Source: Flavobacterium taihuense
Lineage (GTDB): Bacteria > Bacteroidota > Bacteroidia > Flavobacteriales > Flavobacteriaceae
Length of the DNA stretch: 33,549 nucleotides
Direction: 5' to 3'
Assembly (NCBI RefSeq): GCF_019351435.1
Contig: NZ_JAHWYN010000028.1
Location: 1-33,549, forward strand
The notes under the pieces were generated by a model, which made no database searches, was not told where the DNA came from, and saw only the letters and a list, made by a program, of their open reading frames with translations. The translations under genes and the position numbers were made by a program. How positions within the stretch are numbered: the stretch's first letter is position 1; each line of letters starts with the position of its first letter. Positions 15,766 to 24,704 of this stretch are shown in pieces.

Positions 15766-16719
15766 ATGCAAAAAACAATTCTGCTTTTCTTTCTGTTTGT
15801 GACTGGTTCTTATGCCCAAATTCAGGGATGTACGGATCATTTTGCGAAAAATTTCAATCCAAAAGCTACGGTAAATAATGGCAGTTGTGAATACGCTTCT
15901 GCAAAAGTAAAAGCGCAATTCTCAGAAAAATTAAGCGATTCCATTCCGGAAACTTCAGGTTTAATTGCTTTTGATCATTTATTATGGGCACACAATGACG
16001 ATCATGATACGACTCTTTATGGATTAGACCAAAAAGGGCAAATCAAGAAAAAAATCACACTACAAGGACTAAAAAACAACGACTGGGAAGAAATTACGCA
16101 GGATAGTTTGTATCTCTATATTGGCGATTTTGGAAACAATTACAAAGGCAACCGAAAAGATTTAAAGATTTTGAGAATTGATAAAAAATCGGCTTTAATG
16201 AATGTTCCTGTAATCGACACCATTTCATTTTCCTATTCGAAACAAACTGATTTTACGGTTCAAAAAGCAAATACAACTGATTTTGACTGTGAGGCTTTTG
16301 TGATTTTAAAAGACAGTATTTATTTGTTTACCAAACAGTGGACTGACGAGAAAACAACTGTGTATCGCTTGCCCAAATATCCCGGAACTTATATTGCACA
16401 ACTTAAAGAAACATTGAATGTACAAGGACTGATTACCGGCGCAACCGTATTGCCTACTGAAAAAGGAATCATTTTATGCGGATATTCTAAAATGCTTCAT
16501 CCGTTTCTATACCTACTATACGATCACCAAAACACTCACTTTTCGACTGGACACCAACGAAAAATTAAAATCGCACTTCCATTCCATCAGATTGAAGGAA
16601 TTGCCACAGAAGACGGATCATTGTTCTATCTAACGAATGAATCTACTGTAAAAAAGCCCTTTATAAACACTCCCCAACAAATACATTCTATTGATTTGAG
16701 CCCGTATTTGAAAGAGTAA
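15766..16719 (+). CDS. Secreted protein with GCTD...GSC motif
   Basis: A 317-residue precursor with a signal peptide (cleavage near SYA-QIQ). Directly after it comes one GCTDHFAKNFNPKATVNNG-SC unit, a Cys-bounded motif that Bacteroidota use in secreted and surface proteins, often in tandem. The remaining 270 residues are beta-rich with repeated LYxxD patterns, IGDFGNNYKGNR and ATEDGSLFYLTNES, suggesting a propeller-like fold with predicted extracytoplasmic location. I do not recognise a catalytic site. I chose the ATG at 15766; the frame can extend back to a TTG at 15754. No type IX C-terminal sorting domain is visible. Confidence 0.72.
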   Translation: MQKTILLFFLFVTGSYAQIQGCTDHFAKNFNPKATVNNGSCEYASAKVKAQFSEKLSDSIPETSGLIAFDHLLWAHNDDHDTTLYGLDQKGQIKKKITLQGLKNNDWEEITQDSLYLYIGDFGNNYKGNRKDLKILRIDKKSALMNVPVIDTISFSYSKQTDFTVQKANTTDFDCEAFVILKDSIYLFTKQWTDEKTTVYRLPKYPGTYIAQLKETLNVQGLITGATVLPTEKGIILCGYSKMLHPFLYLLYDHQNTHFSTGHQRKIKIALPFHQIEGIATEDGSLFYLTNESTVKKPFINTPQQIHSIDLSPYLKE

Positions 16720-16870
16720 TCTAGATAATCAAACTATTTAAAAATCATGAAAGCCGTTTAAACCCCATCTTTGGCGTTATATCTGTATTTACTGTTAAAT
16801 AATGTTTGTCCTTTAAGCGTTTGACATTGCGTTTAAAAATAAACAATTCGCATTTAGTCTTATAATAGCT

Positions 16871-16878
16871 TACTTTTG
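16871..16878 (+). promoter_or_regulatory. Putative -7 element for the ABC-F gene
   Basis: TACTTTTG followed by C fits TAnnTTTG and ends 16 bp before the GTG start codon, so the leader would be very short (about 10 nt). The rest of the 16720-16894 gap holds no gene. Confidence 0.45.
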
Positions 16879-16894
16879 CCAAAAAATTAGCCTT

Positions 16895-18757
16895 GTGAAT
16901 TATTTATCAGTAGAGAATATATCTAAATCTTTTGGAGAGCGTACGCTGTTCAAAGACATTTCCTTTGGAATCAACAAAGACCAAAAAATTGCTTTTATCG
17001 CCAAAAACGGCTCGGGTAAAACCACTATTATGAACATCATAAACGGTTTTGACGAGCCTGATACTGGACAAGTGGTACTTCGAAAAAGTATCCGAATGGC
17101 TTTTTTGTCACAGGACAATAAACTACAAGATGAATTGACGATTGAGGAAAGTATTTTCGCATCGGACAATGAGAGCTTGAAAGTAATTGAAGCTTACGAA
17201 AAAGCATTAGAAAATCCTGAAGACGAAGAAGCATACCAAAAAGCTTTTGACGCAATGGATCGACACAATGCATGGGATTTTGAGACACAATACAAACAAA
17301 TTTTGTTCAAACTGAAGTTGGAAGACTTTAAACTGAAAGTAAAAAGTCTTTCGGGTGGACAGAAAAAAAGGTTGTCTCTTGCTATCATTTTGATCAACCG
17401 TCCCGATTTATTGATTCTGGATGAGCCGACGAATCACTTGGATCTCGAAATGATCGAATGGTTGGAAAGTTATTTTGCAAAAGAGAATATCACGTTATTT
17501 ATGGTAACGCATGACCGTTTCTTTTTGGAGCGCGTTTGTAATGAAATCATCGAACTGGACAACGGAAAAATATACCAATACAAAGGAAACTATTCGTATT
17601 ACTTAGAGAAAAAAGAAGAGCGCATTGCCTCCGAAAATGCGAGTGTCGATAAAGCGCAAAACTTGTTTGTCAAAGAATTGGAATGGATGCGTCGCCAACC
17701 GAAAGCGAGAACAACCAAATCAAAATCGCGTCAGGATGATTTTTACGATATAAAGGAAAAAGCCCAAAGTCGCCGAAAAGAAAACGTGGTGGAACTGGAG
17801 ATTAATATGGAACGAATGGGAAGTAAAATCATAGAGCTTCACAAAATTTCCAAAAAATTCAAGGATCGTATCATTCTGGATAATTTTAGTTATGATTTTC
17901 AACGTGGAGAACGCATTGGAATTATTGGTAAAAACGGAACCGGAAAATCTACTTTCCTAAATCTTTTGACAGGAACTATTCCTTTAGATGGTGGAAAAGT
18001 AGTAATTGGAGATACAATTAAAATTGGTTATTATACCCAAAGCGGGATTAACCCAAAACCGGGTCAACGTGTAATTGATGTTATTAAGGAATACGGAGAA
18101 TTTATTCCGTTAACGAAAGGCAGATTGATTTCGGCTTCTCAATTGTTGGAGCGTTTTCTTTTTGATGCCAAAAAACAATACGATTACGTAGAAAAACTGA
18201 GTGGTGGTGAATTGAAACGTTTGTATTTGTGTACCGTTTTGATTCAGAATCCAAACTTTTTGATTCTCGATGAGCCAACGAATGATTTGGATATTGTTAC
18301 TTTAAATGTATTAGAAAGTTTCCTTTTGGACTATCCGGGATGTTTGGTAGTGGTTTCACACGACCGTTATTTTATGGACAAAATCGTGGATCAGTTGTTC
18401 ATTTTTAGAGGTCAGGGTGAGATTGAAACATTTCCTGGAAATTACTCGGATTTTAGAGCCTATGAAGACAGTACTGATGTAGCTCAGAAAGAAGATAACA
18501 AAACAGAAAAAAAAGAATGGAAGCAAAACAATCCAACCGGGAATTTGACTTTCAACGAGCAAAAAGAATTTCAGAAAATTGAGAAAGAAATCAAAGATTT
18601 AGAAATCGATAAAACCAAGATCGAGCAATTGTTCTCGGATGGAAAAGTAGCCGATGCCGACATCGAAAAGAAAGCCAAAGAACTCGAAAATCTCATCAAG
18701 AAAATTGAAAGTAAAGAGGAACGATGGTTTGAACTGAGTGCCAAGATGGAAGGGTAA
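16895..18757 (+). CDS. ABC-F family ATPase (Uup-like)
   Basis: A soluble 620-residue protein with two fused ABC domains and no membrane segment. Domain 1: Walker A at 36-43 (AKNGSGKT), LSGGQ at 152-156, ILDEPTNHLD at about 174-183. A charged linker (about 240-300) follows, then domain 2: Walker A at 345-352 (GKNGTGKS), LSGGE at 435-439, ILDEPTNDLD at 457-466. A C-terminal coiled coil (about 545-615) is the Uup-type DNA/RNA-binding extension. ABC-F proteins act on the ribosome; Uup relatives have been linked to genome stability and ribosome assembly. The start is GTG. There is no sign that it is a resistance type. Confidence 0.93.
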   Translation: MNYLSVENISKSFGERTLFKDISFGINKDQKIAFIAKNGSGKTTIMNIINGFDEPDTGQVVLRKSIRMAFLSQDNKLQDELTIEESIFASDNESLKVIEAYEKALENPEDEEAYQKAFDAMDRHNAWDFETQYKQILFKLKLEDFKLKVKSLSGGQKKRLSLAIILINRPDLLILDEPTNHLDLEMIEWLESYFAKENITLFMVTHDRFFLERVCNEIIELDNGKIYQYKGNYSYYLEKKEERIASENASVDKAQNLFVKELEWMRRQPKARTTKSKSRQDDFYDIKEKAQSRRKENVVELEINMERMGSKIIELHKISKKFKDRIILDNFSYDFQRGERIGIIGKNGTGKSTFLNLLTGTIPLDGGKVVIGDTIKIGYYTQSGINPKPGQRVIDVIKEYGEFIPLTKGRLISASQLLERFLFDAKKQYDYVEKLSGGELKRLYLCTVLIQNPNFLILDEPTNDLDIVTLNVLESFLLDYPGCLVVVSHDRYFMDKIVDQLFIFRGQGEIETFPGNYSDFRAYEDSTDVAQKEDNKTEKKEWKQNNPTGNLTFNEQKEFQKIEKEIKDLEIDKTKIEQLFSDGKVADADIEKKAKELENLIKKIESKEERWFELSAKMEG

Positions 18758-18765
18758 ATTTTTAA

Positions 18766-18800
18766 TTTGCAGTGTTCAGAATTCAGTTTGCAGAATTTGA
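18766..18800 (+). repeat. Degenerate heptamer array after the ABC-F gene
   Basis: Consecutive 7-mers TTTGCAG, TGTTCAG, AATTCAG, TTTGCAG, AATTTGA, starting 8 bp after the stop codon. The pattern NNNNCAG is held in phase over four units. Confidence 0.65.
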
Positions 18801-18819
18801 GCACTTATTTAAAATAGTT

Positions 18820-18860
18820 TTAAAACCACAATGGAATATAAATTCTATTGTGGTTTTTGT
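18820..18860 (+). terminator. Terminator after the ABC-F gene
   Basis: The stem AAAACCACAAT/ATTGTGGTTTT is followed by T-rich sequence. It lies about 65 bp after the stop codon, beyond the heptamer array. Confidence 0.85.
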
Positions 18861-18984
18861 TTTTTGTATAAAAAACAAATTACTGTTAATAAATGTGGTA
18901 ATTTTGTATATTAATAACACTTCCTCAAAGCTATTATTATAAAATTTAGTTAAAAGGTTCGTCATAGCAAATAAGTCAAGAGCC

Positions 18985-19067
18985 GTTTTTTAATGATATT
19001 TTTCTTGATGCGACGACCATTCATCAAAGCGCATCATTCATAACTGACGAAAATTATCATTAAAAAC
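18985..19067. other. Long two-part hairpin upstream of the lipoprotein gene at 19157
   Basis: Arms at 18985-19004 and 19049-19067 are complementary over about 18 bp (one extra T, one mismatch). Inside them GATGCG (19007-19012) pairs with CGCATC (19030-19035). It lies in the 400-bp gap 18758-19156, which otherwise holds only the heptamers, a terminator and a TAATTTTG at 18899-18906. It may be a leader structure or a miniature element. Confidence 0.55.
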
Positions 19068-19156
19068 TAATTTACAACCTACATGTAAATTTAACCGATT
19101 AACACACCTATTCTAGGAGTTAATAATATTACCCAATATTAAAATAATTCAATCCT

Positions 19157-19852
19157 ATGAAAAACAGAGTCTTATTTTTAATTTTTGCTACATTAACCGG
19201 ATGTGGTCCTGTATATTATGTACCAAATACCCAAAATGTGCCCGTAATGAAAAACAAAGGGCAAACCAATTTGTCTTTAGGCCTCAATGTATCAGAAAGC
19301 ACTGATGGTTTTGAATTGCAAGGCGCTTATGGATTGACAGATAAAATTACCATACAGCTTAATACTGATTGGGTTAAATCTTCGGATGATGCATCAAATG
19401 GTTCGGGTAATTTTGTAGAATTGGGTATTGGTTATTATAAAAAAATATCAAACTCATTTGTTTTTGAAACTTATGGACTACTAGGTTATGGTAGTATGAA
19501 ATACAGCGAAAATTACGATTATCTTCAAGAAATTAAAGCTAACTTTTTTCGTTTGGGTTTACAACCCTGCATAAGTTTTAGTAGCAAATACTTTATCGCT
19601 TCTTTATCAGGAAGATTTGCAAATATAAATTACAATTCTATTAGCGGAAATTATTATGAAGTTGATTATTTAAAAACTAATAACTCGTATTGGTTAGTAG
19701 AACCCGCTTTAACCGTTCAAGCTGGTTTTGAAAACATTAAATTACAGATACAATTTCAACTCAGTGATAATCTTACTAATTCAAATTTCAGCCAAGATTA
19801 CTCACTTTTTTCTGTGGGCTTGAAAGTCAATTTAAATTCCAAAAAAAAATAA
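19157..19852 (+). CDS. Outer-membrane barrel-like lipoprotein
   Basis: A 231-residue precursor with lipobox LTGC (Cys16), followed by GPVYYVPNTQNVPVMKNKGQ and then alternating beta-rich segments (NLSLGLNVS, FELQGAYGLTDKITIQL, FVELGIGYYKKIS and others) to the C-terminus. This architecture, a lipidated N-terminus plus a small barrel-like domain, is common among Bacteroidota envelope proteins of unknown role. The gene stands alone with a long upstream gap that contains a large hairpin. The 207 bp after it hold only a weak hairpin near 19901-19930. Confidence 0.7.
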   Translation: MKNRVLFLIFATLTGCGPVYYVPNTQNVPVMKNKGQTNLSLGLNVSESTDGFELQGAYGLTDKITIQLNTDWVKSSDDASNGSGNFVELGIGYYKKISNSFVFETYGLLGYGSMKYSENYDYLQEIKANFFRLGLQPCISFSSKYFIASLSGRFANINYNSISGNYYEVDYLKTNNSYWLVEPALTVQAGFENIKLQIQFQLSDNLTNSNFSQDYSLFSVGLKVNLNSKKK

Positions 19853-20059
19853 TACATTTTAAATAACCATATAATTAACACGTAATAAGCACCTTAATTC
19901 AATTTCTCAGTTTTCCGTAAGGGAGAAATTTCATTTATTTTAACATAAAAAAGTCACAACAAAATTTAACCTTCAGTTTTTTTTCTCCATTTATTTTAAA
20001 AAAATATACTTTTAGAATTCAATCTTTTAACCTAAATTTATATTTCATAAATCATTCTA

Positions 20060-20632
20060 ATGAAAAAAGCAACACTCCTTGTTTTCATAGTCATTTCCAT
20101 GCAATTACAGGCGCAGTCTAAAAACGATACCGATTCTTTCCAAAAAAATGAACCTTCAAAATGGAATTTTGGAGTGGAATTAGATGTTCTACCGTATGCA
20201 ACCGGAGGTTATTTTGGAGCAGTTTGGGTAGGTAAAAAGAAATGGCGCACCAGAGCTCTTATTGCCGATGTCAACAAACCCGACTTCACAACCAAAGACG
20301 GTTTTACCAATCATAACGTAAAGGCTTATGCCGTAGTTTTGGATCGCTTTTTGAAAGACAATTGGAAAGGCTGGTGGATTGGAGGTGGACCCGTTTATTG
20401 GAAAAGTAATATTCAAAGTGACACCAGTAATGCTACAAAAAATTTCGAAAACTTTTTATTAAACGGAAGTTTAGGTTATAATTTCACAATTTACAAAAAC
20501 ATCTATATATCGCCCTGGGCAGGTTTAAGCCTTAAAGTTGCAGGTAATGATGAATTCATTCTGGACAACAAAGAGTACAATTTACCTTTACTCAATCCGG
20601 AAGTTTCAATCAAATTTGGAATTCATTTTTAA
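20060..20632 (+). CDS. Small outer-membrane beta-barrel protein
   Basis: A 190-residue precursor with a signal peptide (MKKATLLVFIVISMQLQAQ, cleaved after QAQ). The mature part is beta-rich with many glycines and aromatics (WNFGVELDVLPYATGGYFGAVW, split, and WWIGGGPVYW), and it ends IKFGIHF, a terminal aromatic typical of outer-membrane barrels. I recognise no specific function. It lies in a row of three envelope-protein genes on the plus strand, each with its own gap, so an operon is not evident. Confidence 0.7.
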   Translation: MKKATLLVFIVISMQLQAQSKNDTDSFQKNEPSKWNFGVELDVLPYATGGYFGAVWVGKKKWRTRALIADVNKPDFTTKDGFTNHNVKAYAVVLDRFLKDNWKGWWIGGGPVYWKSNIQSDTSNATKNFENFLLNGSLGYNFTIYKNIYISPWAGLSLKVAGNDEFILDNKEYNLPLLNPEVSIKFGIHF

Positions 20633-20844
20633 TACATTATTTCAAATTAAAGTAATAACTTCAAATTTACATGCTTTTTATCCCTGTTTTTTCAGATTGT
20701 GTTACAGAAACAAGTAATAAAACAAGTTTATTACCTTAAATTAAATCCTTACAAAGAAAATTTGTTTAGTTTTATGTTTTGTTTTCAAAGAATAGATTTA
20801 GCAAAATCCAAATACACATTTTGGTTAAAGCACGAAACTTCATT

Positions 20845-22101
20845 ATGAATTTTACAAATATTTTGAAATTGAGAATTGTATTTCTTTTTTTTCTTATTTA
20901 TTCTCAAGCTACTTTTTCACAAGAAGAGAAAAAAGATAAGGAAATAAAACAAAAACTACGTTCCATTGTTGATTTATTCACAAAGGAAGATACCCTAAAA
21001 ATAAGCAAACCTGACTCTAAAACAAATTTAATAGCATTCCCCACATTAGGTTACCAACCCGCAAATGGTTTTACTCTTGGATTTATAAGCCAATTTAGTT
21101 TTAAAATAAAACCGGAAAATAAAATCTCTTTACTATCGGGTGGCGCTTCTTATAGTTCCCAAAAACAAGTGCTGACGTATTTGAAAAACAACATGTACAT
21201 CAGTAATGATCGATTTTTCTTCAGTGGTGACTTTCGATATTATATTTTTTCGCAATCCAATTATGGTTTAGGGACTGATATTATTCCATGGGGTACCGAA
21301 TTTAAAACATTCGATTTTAACACCATAGAACAACCCATGAATTACAATTACTTTAAATTTCATGAAACGGTATCTTACAATATTTTTCCCTCTTTTTTTA
21401 TTGGAGCAGGAATACATTTTGACAGTTATTCCAACATCGACGATAAGCTTTTGGATGTTGCCAACGAACAATACACCTACCATTATAATTACTCCAAAAA
21501 ATATGGTTTTAGTGATAAGAATTATGCTGTCAATGGTGTTAGTATGAACTTTATATACGACACTAGAGACAATCTGATAAATACGAATAACGGTTTGTAT
21601 CTTAATATGAATTACCGCTACAATCCACAAACAAATCTCAACAAACACAGCAGCTCTACTTTATTACTTGAAACCAGATATTTTATCCCCATCAGTAAAA
21701 CAAACAAGCAACATGTCGTCGGGTTTTGGGCTTATGGTCAATTTTTGGCAAGCGGTAAACTCCCCTATTTGAATCTTCCTGCAATAGGTTGGGATCAAAA
21801 TAGCCGCAGCGGAAAAGGATACACACAAGGACTTTTTAGAGGTACAAACTTGATGTATTTTGAAAGTGAATACCGTTTTCCAATTACTAAAAATCAAATG
21901 ATCAGCGGAACAGTATTTGCCAATGCAACCACAGCTAGTGATATTGATAAAAGCCTCCGATTATTCGAATCTATTCAACCTGCCGTAGGAGTAGGATTAA
22001 GAGTCCTGCTTGATAAAACGACCCTTACCAATTTTATAGTAAATTTTGGATTGGGGCGTGATTCTCAAACTTTTTATTTTAATGACGGGGAAGGATTCTA
22101 A
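20845..22101 (+). CDS. Omp85/BamA-like outer-membrane barrel, paralogue of the 14220-15413 protein
   Basis: A 418-residue precursor starting at the ATG 20845 with a signal peptide ending ATFSQ; the frame is open further upstream only through a TTG. Barrel features match those of the 14220-15413 protein: YDTRDNLINTNNGLY, LPAIGWDQNSRSGKGYTQG and LMYFESEYRFPIT, then a C-terminal FNDGEGF. There are no POTRA domains. The two proteins align along the barrel with conserved spacing, so they are paralogues within one window but on opposite strands. It is probably an outer-membrane protein; substrate and partners are unknown. Confidence 0.8.
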   Translation: MNFTNILKLRIVFLFFLIYSQATFSQEEKKDKEIKQKLRSIVDLFTKEDTLKISKPDSKTNLIAFPTLGYQPANGFTLGFISQFSFKIKPENKISLLSGGASYSSQKQVLTYLKNNMYISNDRFFFSGDFRYYIFSQSNYGLGTDIIPWGTEFKTFDFNTIEQPMNYNYFKFHETVSYNIFPSFFIGAGIHFDSYSNIDDKLLDVANEQYTYHYNYSKKYGFSDKNYAVNGVSMNFIYDTRDNLINTNNGLYLNMNYRYNPQTNLNKHSSSTLLLETRYFIPISKTNKQHVVGFWAYGQFLASGKLPYLNLPAIGWDQNSRSGKGYTQGLFRGTNLMYFESEYRFPITKNQMISGTVFANATTASDIDKSLRLFESIQPAVGVGLRVLLDKTTLTNFIVNFGLGRDSQTFYFNDGEGF

Positions 22102-22185
22102 GACAACTAAAACAGAAATTCAGACAAACCCCATTCTACTATTTTGGATACTGATACTTTTAAAAAAATCACTTTCAAATTTTGC

Positions 22186-22193
22186 TATATTTG
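22186..22193 (+). promoter_or_regulatory. Putative -7 element for the FKBP lipoprotein gene
   Basis: TATATTTG fits TAnnTTTG exactly and lies 22 bp before the ATG at 22216. No clear -33 TTG is seen at 19 bp. Confidence 0.5.
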
Positions 22194-22215
22194 TGTTTTT
22201 TAAACCCAATTTACT

Positions 22216-22698
22216 ATGAAACACATTTTATCATTACTACTAGCCTTGACTCTTTTTATTTCTTGTTCTAAAGGAAAAGAAAAAGAAGTAACAGTTGAAA
22301 AAGAAGCAGCAGTTGATTTCGTTGCTAAAAACGACAAAGAAATTACCGATTATATTGCTAAAAACAAATTAAATGCACAAAAAACCGATTCTGGTTTGTA
22401 TTATGTGATTAACGAACCTGGAAATGGAGTACAACCAACTGCTACTTCTAATGTAACGGTAGCCTACAAAGGTTATTTTACAAATGGAACTACATTTGAC
22501 GAAAGCAAACCTGAAGGGATTTCATTTGGTTTAAATCAAGTTATAAAAGGCTGGACAGAAGGTATTCCTTATTTTAAAACTGGCGGAAGCGGTATTCTTT
22601 TGGTACCGTCGCAACTAGGATATGGAAATAACGATATGGGACCTATTCCTGGAGGTTCGGCACTTATTTTTGAAGTAAAATTAATTTCGGTAAATTAG
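22216..22698 (+). CDS. FKBP-type peptidyl-prolyl isomerase lipoprotein
   Basis: A 160-residue precursor with a lipobox (LFISC, Cys17), a charged linker, then one FKBP domain (about 60-160). The domain is marked by SNVTVAYKGYFTNGTTFDES, FGLNQVIKGWTEGIPYFKTG, LGYGN and the closing ALIFEVKLISV. It speeds cis-trans isomerisation of prolyl bonds and is expected to help protein folding in the periplasm while anchored to a membrane. It is monocistronic, with its own -7 element and terminator. Confidence 0.93.
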   Translation: MKHILSLLLALTLFISCSKGKEKEVTVEKEAAVDFVAKNDKEITDYIAKNKLNAQKTDSGLYYVINEPGNGVQPTATSNVTVAYKGYFTNGTTFDESKPEGISFGLNQVIKGWTEGIPYFKTGGSGILLVPSQLGYGNNDMGPIPGGSALIFEVKLISVN

Positions 22699-22738
22699 AA
22701 AAAATCGTTCAGACTGATTCAAAATTAGTAACAACAAA

Positions 22739-22775
22739 AGCCACAACAGAATTAAATTCTGTTGTGGCTTTTTTA
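22739..22775 (+). terminator. Terminator after the FKBP gene
   Basis: The stem AGCCACAACAGAATT/AATTCTGTTGTGGCT is followed by a T-run, 40 bp after the stop codon. Confidence 0.92.
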
Positions 22776-22845
22776 ATTTATAAAATAACCCCATAATTTT
22801 AGAACCCTCGAAAAAACAATTCTTTAACTATTAGTATTATTGACC

Positions 22846-23244
22846 TTATAAATTCTTTATCATTTCAACCAGTTTATCCTTTGTTACTGGTTTTATGATG
22901 AAATCTGAAACCTCATCGATAGCCTTGGCACGGCTAACATCAACAGGAGAAATCGATGACGAACAAATATAAATGGTAATCTTTTTTCCAATCACTGGAT
23001 TAATCTTAACATATTCCTCAAGAAACTGCCATCCATCCATAATTGGCATACTTAGGTCAAGAAGAATAATATCCGGCAACGCGTCAATGTTTCCCAAATT
23101 TTCTTTTAAAAAAACCAAAGCATCGTAGCCATTGTCAAAAATTTTAATGAGATCTACAAGTTTGCTTTGCTCAATCATTTTAGAAGTAAGAAAAACAAAT
23201 ACTTCATCATCATCTACTAGTGTGAGTTGCATAATTGCTGTCAT
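22846..23244 (-). CDS. Single-domain response regulator
   Basis: A 132-residue CheY-like receiver without an output domain. Acidic D11-D12-D13, phosphoacceptor D63 in LLDLSMPIMDGW, CSSS at about 94-97 and K118 in IIKPV make a complete active site. It starts at the ATG overlapping the stop of the upstream kinase (ATGA), so it is translationally coupled and almost certainly the kinase's partner. With no DNA-binding domain it must act by protein contact or pass phosphate on, possibly through an HPt protein such as that at 9656; that link is speculation. Confidence 0.93.
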   Translation of the reverse strand: MTAIMQLTLVDDDEVFVFLTSKMIEQSKLVDLIKIFDNGYDALVFLKENLGNIDALPDIILLDLSMPIMDGWQFLEEYVKINPVIGKKITIYICSSSISPVDVSRAKAIDEVSDFIIKPVTKDKLVEMIKNL

Positions 23245-24704
23245 ATATTTTGATTATTAAATTCTACAAAAAAGGTACTGCCTTTGTCTGGCTTGCTCTC
23301 GACCCATATTTTCCCACCCCTAGATTCAATCTGAGTCTTTGTCATAAAAAGGCCAAATCCTTTTGCATCAGGATGCTTATGAAAAGTTTTTCTAATTTTA
23401 AAAAGATTATTTCTATGCAAGTCTAAATCAATTCCTAATCCATTATCACAAACTGAAAGTAGTACTGTATCATTTATTTTTTTTGATTTTATTTTAATCC
23501 TGGGCTGGCGTCCATGAGACTTGTATTTAAGTGCATTGCTAACTAAATTAATCAGAATACTTTCAAGATATTTTTGAGGAAAATAAATTATTGGCGCTTC
23601 ACTTTCATCAAGTTCTATATTGGCCTCATATTCCCTAATCTGGGTTTCAAAACCAATTAGTACCTTATCCAGACAATTCTTTAAATCAACCTTGTCTGCT
23701 TGAATTCCTGTTTCATGCTGAATTTGAATGGATTCAACTAATTCGTTAAATATTTCCATAAGGTTATTGACCACTGGTTTTATCTTTGTATGCACTATTT
23801 GCCTTTCGTTGTCATCAGTGCTTTGATCAATATAATCAATCAACATTGAAATATTAATCAATGGTGCTCTTAAATTGTGTGAAACAATATTACAGAAATC
23901 AACTAATTGAGTATTCTTAAATTCCAAGGCTGAAGAGTATTTAATCAAATCCTCTTCAGCTTTTTTTCGCAATGTTATATCAGAGCGTATCGCGACATAT
24001 TGAAAAGGTTTACCTAACTCATTGAGAAACGGAACGATGGTTGTATCTACCCAATAATAAGATCCATCTTTAGCTCTGTTTTTGAGCTCTCCTTTCCAAA
24101 TTTTGCCATTGGCAATGGTAATCCACAAATCATGAATAAATGCCTTAGAATGAAAACCCGAATTAATAATTCGATGATCTTTGCCTATTAACTCTTCCTT
24201 ATTATATTTTGAAATTTTGCAGAAATTATCATTCACAAAATTGATAATACCCTTTTGATTAGTGATTGCAACAATAGAGGATTCATCAAGAGCAAATTTA
24301 TAATCGGATACTTCCTTAAGACTTTTAAGAAGATTTTCTTCACTCAATTTACGTTGGGTAATATCAGATCGTATTGCAACATATTGGTATGGTTTGCCCT
24401 CTTGGTTCAAAAAAGGAACGATTGTCGTATCAACCCAATATACAGTTCCATCCTTTGCCTTATTTTTGAGTTCCCCTTTCCATATTTTGCCATTGGCAAT
24501 CGTCACCCACAAATCTCGGATAAATTCTTTTGGATGAAAACTGGAATTAATAATCCGGTGATCCATCCCAAGCAACTCTTCCCTACTGTATTTTGAAATC
24601 CTACAAAAGTTGTCGTTTGCATGAATAATTATACCCTTTGGATCGGTAATAGCCACAATTGCTGACTCGTCAAGTGCATATTTATAATCATCAAGCTCTT
24701 TCAT
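23241..24704 (-). CDS. PAS-PAS sensor histidine kinase
   Basis: A 487-residue cytoplasmic-looking kinase with no membrane segment. Two very similar PAS domains (about 6-117 and 134-246), each with a PAC end VAIRSDIT, precede the HisKA-type region with S275-H276-N-L-R-A-P and the HATPase domain (NLVSNALKY at about 386-394, DNGLGID at 420-426, GFGLF at 449-453). The PAS repeats are offset by 128 residues, pointing to an internal duplication. The signal is unknown. It is co-translated with the receiver gene 22846-23244. Its upstream region is the long AT-rich gap shared with the divergent hypothetical gene. Confidence 0.94.
   Translation of the reverse strand: MKELDDYKYALDESAIVAITDPKGIIIHANDNFCRISKYSREELLGMDHRIINSSFHPKEFIRDLWVTIANGKIWKGELKNKAKDGTVYWVDTTIVPFLNQEGKPYQYVAIRSDITQRKLSEENLLKSLKEVSDYKFALDESSIVAITNQKGIINFVNDNFCKISKYNKEELIGKDHRIINSGFHSKAFIHDLWITIANGKIWKGELKNRAKDGSYYWVDTTIVPFLNELGKPFQYVAIRSDITLRKKAEEDLIKYSSALEFKNTQLVDFCNIVSHNLRAPLINISMLIDYIDQSTDDNERQIVHTKIKPVVNNLMEIFNELVESIQIQHETGIQADKVDLKNCLDKVLIGFETQIREYEANIELDESEAPIIYFPQKYLESILINLVSNALKYKSHGRQPRIKIKSKKINDTVLLSVCDNGLGIDLDLHRNNLFKIRKTFHKHPDAKGFGLFMTKTQIESRGGKIWVESKPDKGSTFFVEFNNQNI

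Noticed and set aside
16895..18757. ABC-F gene as an antibiotic resistance ribosomal protection factor
   Set aside because: The C-terminal coiled coil and overall layout fit the housekeeping Uup type.
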